The position numbers and the translations under genes were made by a program. A stretch of 6,252 nucleotides of DNA from CAZVLE01 sp964627855. Lineage in GTDB: Bacteria > Bacillota > Dethiobacteria > DTU022. Positions 5,070-6,252 of the stretch are shown here, one piece after another; positions within the stretch are counted from its first letter, which is position 1, and each line of letters begins with the position of its first letter. Location: positions 1 through 6,252 of the forward strand of contig CAZVLE010000149.1 of the NCBI GenBank assembly GCA_964627855.1. Direction: 5' to 3'. Below the pieces are notes generated by a model. That model searched no databases, was not told the origin of the DNA, and saw only the letters and a program-made list of their open reading frames with translations.

Positions 5070-6216
5070 AGAAAGAGCCCATTTACTATCTTCCTGACCG
5101 ATTCCGAGCGGGATGCTCTGGAATCGGCAGCGAGAAGATATACGTCACCTTATAGGGACGTTATACGGGCAAAGATTATCTTGATGGCAGAGCAAGGTCT
5201 CGATAACGATGAAATTGCGAGCCGCTTGGATACACCGCGTCAGATTGTCAGCAAATGGCGCAAACGCTTCTATGAACGCGGCCTGCAGGGCTTGCAGGAA
5301 CAGCCGCGTGGGGGTCGTCCGGGTTCTTTTTCCCCCTGCAGTAATCGTTGAGATAAAAGCTCTGGCTTGCGAACTGCCGTATGAAATTGGCATCCCACTA
5401 TCGCGCTTCTCGATCGCCGAACTACGACGCGAAGCGATTAATCGCGGGATTATTGCTACGGTAAGCGGCACAACCATATGGCGTTGGCTGACCGAAGACG
5501 CTATCAAACCATGGCGGCACCGCAGCTGGATCTTTCCCCGGGACCCGCATTTCGAGGTCAAGGCGGGCCGCGTTCTGGACCTTTACGAGGGAGTCTGGGA
5601 AAACCGGCCCCTTGGAGAAAAGGAATTTGTGATCTCAGCTGATGAAAAGACCAGTATCCAGGCTCGAAAACGCAAACAACAAACACTTGCACCCGGCCCA
5701 AACCGGCCGATGTTGGTTGAGCATGAATATGAACGCAAAGGTTCCTGGGCTTATTTGGCGGCCTGGGATGTCCGGCGGGCCAAGGTTTTTGGCCGTTGTG
5801 AATTAAAAAGTGGCATCGCCCCCTTTGATCGCTTGGTGGGACAAGTAATGTCCCAGGAACCGTACTGTTCAGCTGATCGGGTCTTTTGGGTCGTCGACAA
5901 CGGTTCTTCCCACCGCGGGGAAAAGGCTTGCATGAGGCTAAAAAGACAGTGGCCGACGATTGAGTTGGTACACCTGCCTGTTCATGCCAGCTGGCTTAAT
6001 CAAATCGAGATTTATTTTTCTGTTGTCCAGCGCAAAGTGTTAACGCCATGCGATTTCAAATCGCTTTATGCCCTGGAAGACCGCTTGTTGGGCTTCCAAG
6101 AACATTACCAGGCAACCGCAAGTCCTTTCGAATGGAAGTTCACCAAGACAGACCTGGTTAAGATGCTTAATAAAATAAATTATGCTGCGAACGATAAATT
6201 ATTGGTCTGTGCCTGA
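5064..6216 (+). CDS. IS630-family DDE transposase, two frames joined by a +1 shift
   Basis: The ATG at 5064 follows AAAAGGAGG by 8 nt. The first frame (5064-5351) encodes a helix-turn-helix DNA-binding region with LDTPRQIVSKWRKRFYERG and then ends at TGA. The remainder continues in the +1 frame to TGA at 6214-6216. Joined at 5334-5337, the product is 383 residues, normal for the family, and the seam reads GRPGSFSPAVIVEIKALACE, which fits IS630 transposases. The catalytic triad is visible: Asp193 in SADEKTSIQ, Asp278 in VVDNGSSHRG and Glu315 in WLNQIEIYFS, with 36 residues between the last two. The enzyme would cut at the terminal repeats and insert at TA. Whether the shift is programmed or a one-base inactivating insertion in the T5C5 run cannot be decided from one copy. 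Nothing else in the gene looks degraded, and the second frame has no obvious start near the junction. Confidence 0.88.
5327..5337 (+). other. +1 frameshift site in the transposase gene
   Basis: T5 (5327-5331) is followed by C5 (5332-5336) and T. In the first frame the codons are TTT TCC CCC TGC. If the proline tRNA on CCC slips forward one base onto CCT, the downstream transposase frame is entered with no foreign residue. One base fewer in either run would give a single continuous gene. Confidence 0.5.
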
Positions 6217-6218
6217 TC

Positions 6219-6232
6219 ATTATACGTCACCG
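6219..6232 (-). repeat. Right terminal inverted repeat of the IS630 element
   Basis: Read on the minus strand, CGGTGACGTATAAT matches the left end (4995-5008) with one mismatch. It begins two bases after the transposase stop codon and is followed by the duplicated TA (6233-6234). Confidence 0.85.
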
Positions 6233-6252
6233 TAATTGCGTTTTAAAGCACT
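6233..6252 (+). other. Downstream flank of the interrupted MEDS-PAS gene
   Basis: These 20 bases follow the element and include the second TA copy. Joining the two flanks across a single TA gives Lys416, then an in-frame TAA (TA plus A6235), then LRFKA in the same frame. The host gene may therefore have ended here already or carry a later mutation. Too little is visible to decide. Confidence 0.45.

Larger units (their letters stand above)
4995..6232 (+). mobile_element. IS630-family insertion sequence, complete (1238 bp)
   Basis: The element carries one DDE transposase and is bounded by inverted repeats 4995-5008 and 6219-6232. It is flanked on both sides by the dinucleotide TA (4993-4994 and 6233-6234), the target duplication typical of IS630/Tc1-mariner transposition. 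The size is normal for the family. It sits inside the second PAS domain of the MEDS-PAS gene, in the same orientation. Both ends are nearly perfect, which suggests a fairly recent insertion. Confidence 0.9.

Noticed and set aside
5145..5933. Minus-strand open frames inside the IS element
   Set aside because: They lie opposite the transposase and show no recognisable protein. IS630 elements normally carry only the transposase.

Overview
The window looks like chromosomal DNA of an anaerobic, spore-former-type Firmicute, probably a clostridial Peptococcaceae/Desulfotomaculum-like lineage. This is inferred from strong GGAGG-type ribosome binding sites 8-10 nt before the starts, GTG as well as ATG starts, sigma-A-like promoters, multi-PAS HD-GYP and MEDS-PAS sensor proteins, and moderate GC content. 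No taxonomic marker gene is present, so the assignment is tentative.

Layout. Positions 1-66 hold the first 22 codons of a minus-strand gene that runs off the left edge. Positions 67-699 are a divergent regulatory region. It contains a good minus-strand promoter (294-322) with a leader of about 220 nt, a bidirectional terminator hairpin (347-375), a probable plus-strand promoter (510-538), and a 19-bp element present once near each promoter in mirror orientation (296-314 and 539-557). Rightward from here come a 51-residue zinc-ribbon protein (700-855) and a 738-residue protein with four PAS domains and an HD-GYP domain (941-3157), the latter a predicted cyclic-di-GMP phosphodiesterase. Next is a second, paralogous zinc-ribbon ORF of 46 residues (3270-3410). 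It runs directly into, and out of frame over, the decayed C-terminal end of another HD-GYP gene (3362-3514, with an internal TAG). The simplest reading is that a [zinc ribbon + HD-GYP sensor] module was once present twice in tandem and the second sensor has been almost entirely deleted.

A MEDS-PAS sensor gene follows (3745 onward). It is cut inside its second PAS domain by a complete IS630-family element (4995-6232), which is bounded by 14-bp inverted repeats and a duplicated TA. The element's transposase needs a +1 frameshift at a T5C5 run to be read through. Its start codon lies in the stem of a 13-bp hairpin that only transcripts entering from outside could form. The insertion also places a perfect -10 box from the terminal repeat 17 bp from a -35-like sequence in the target gene.

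How the genes fit together: the intact and broken genes all point to intracellular sensing (PAS, MEDS) coupled to cyclic-di-GMP turnover, with tiny zinc ribbons encoded just upstream of the HD-GYP sensors. The zinc-ribbon/HD-GYP association is the least familiar element. No CRISPR array, tRNA or rRNA was seen.
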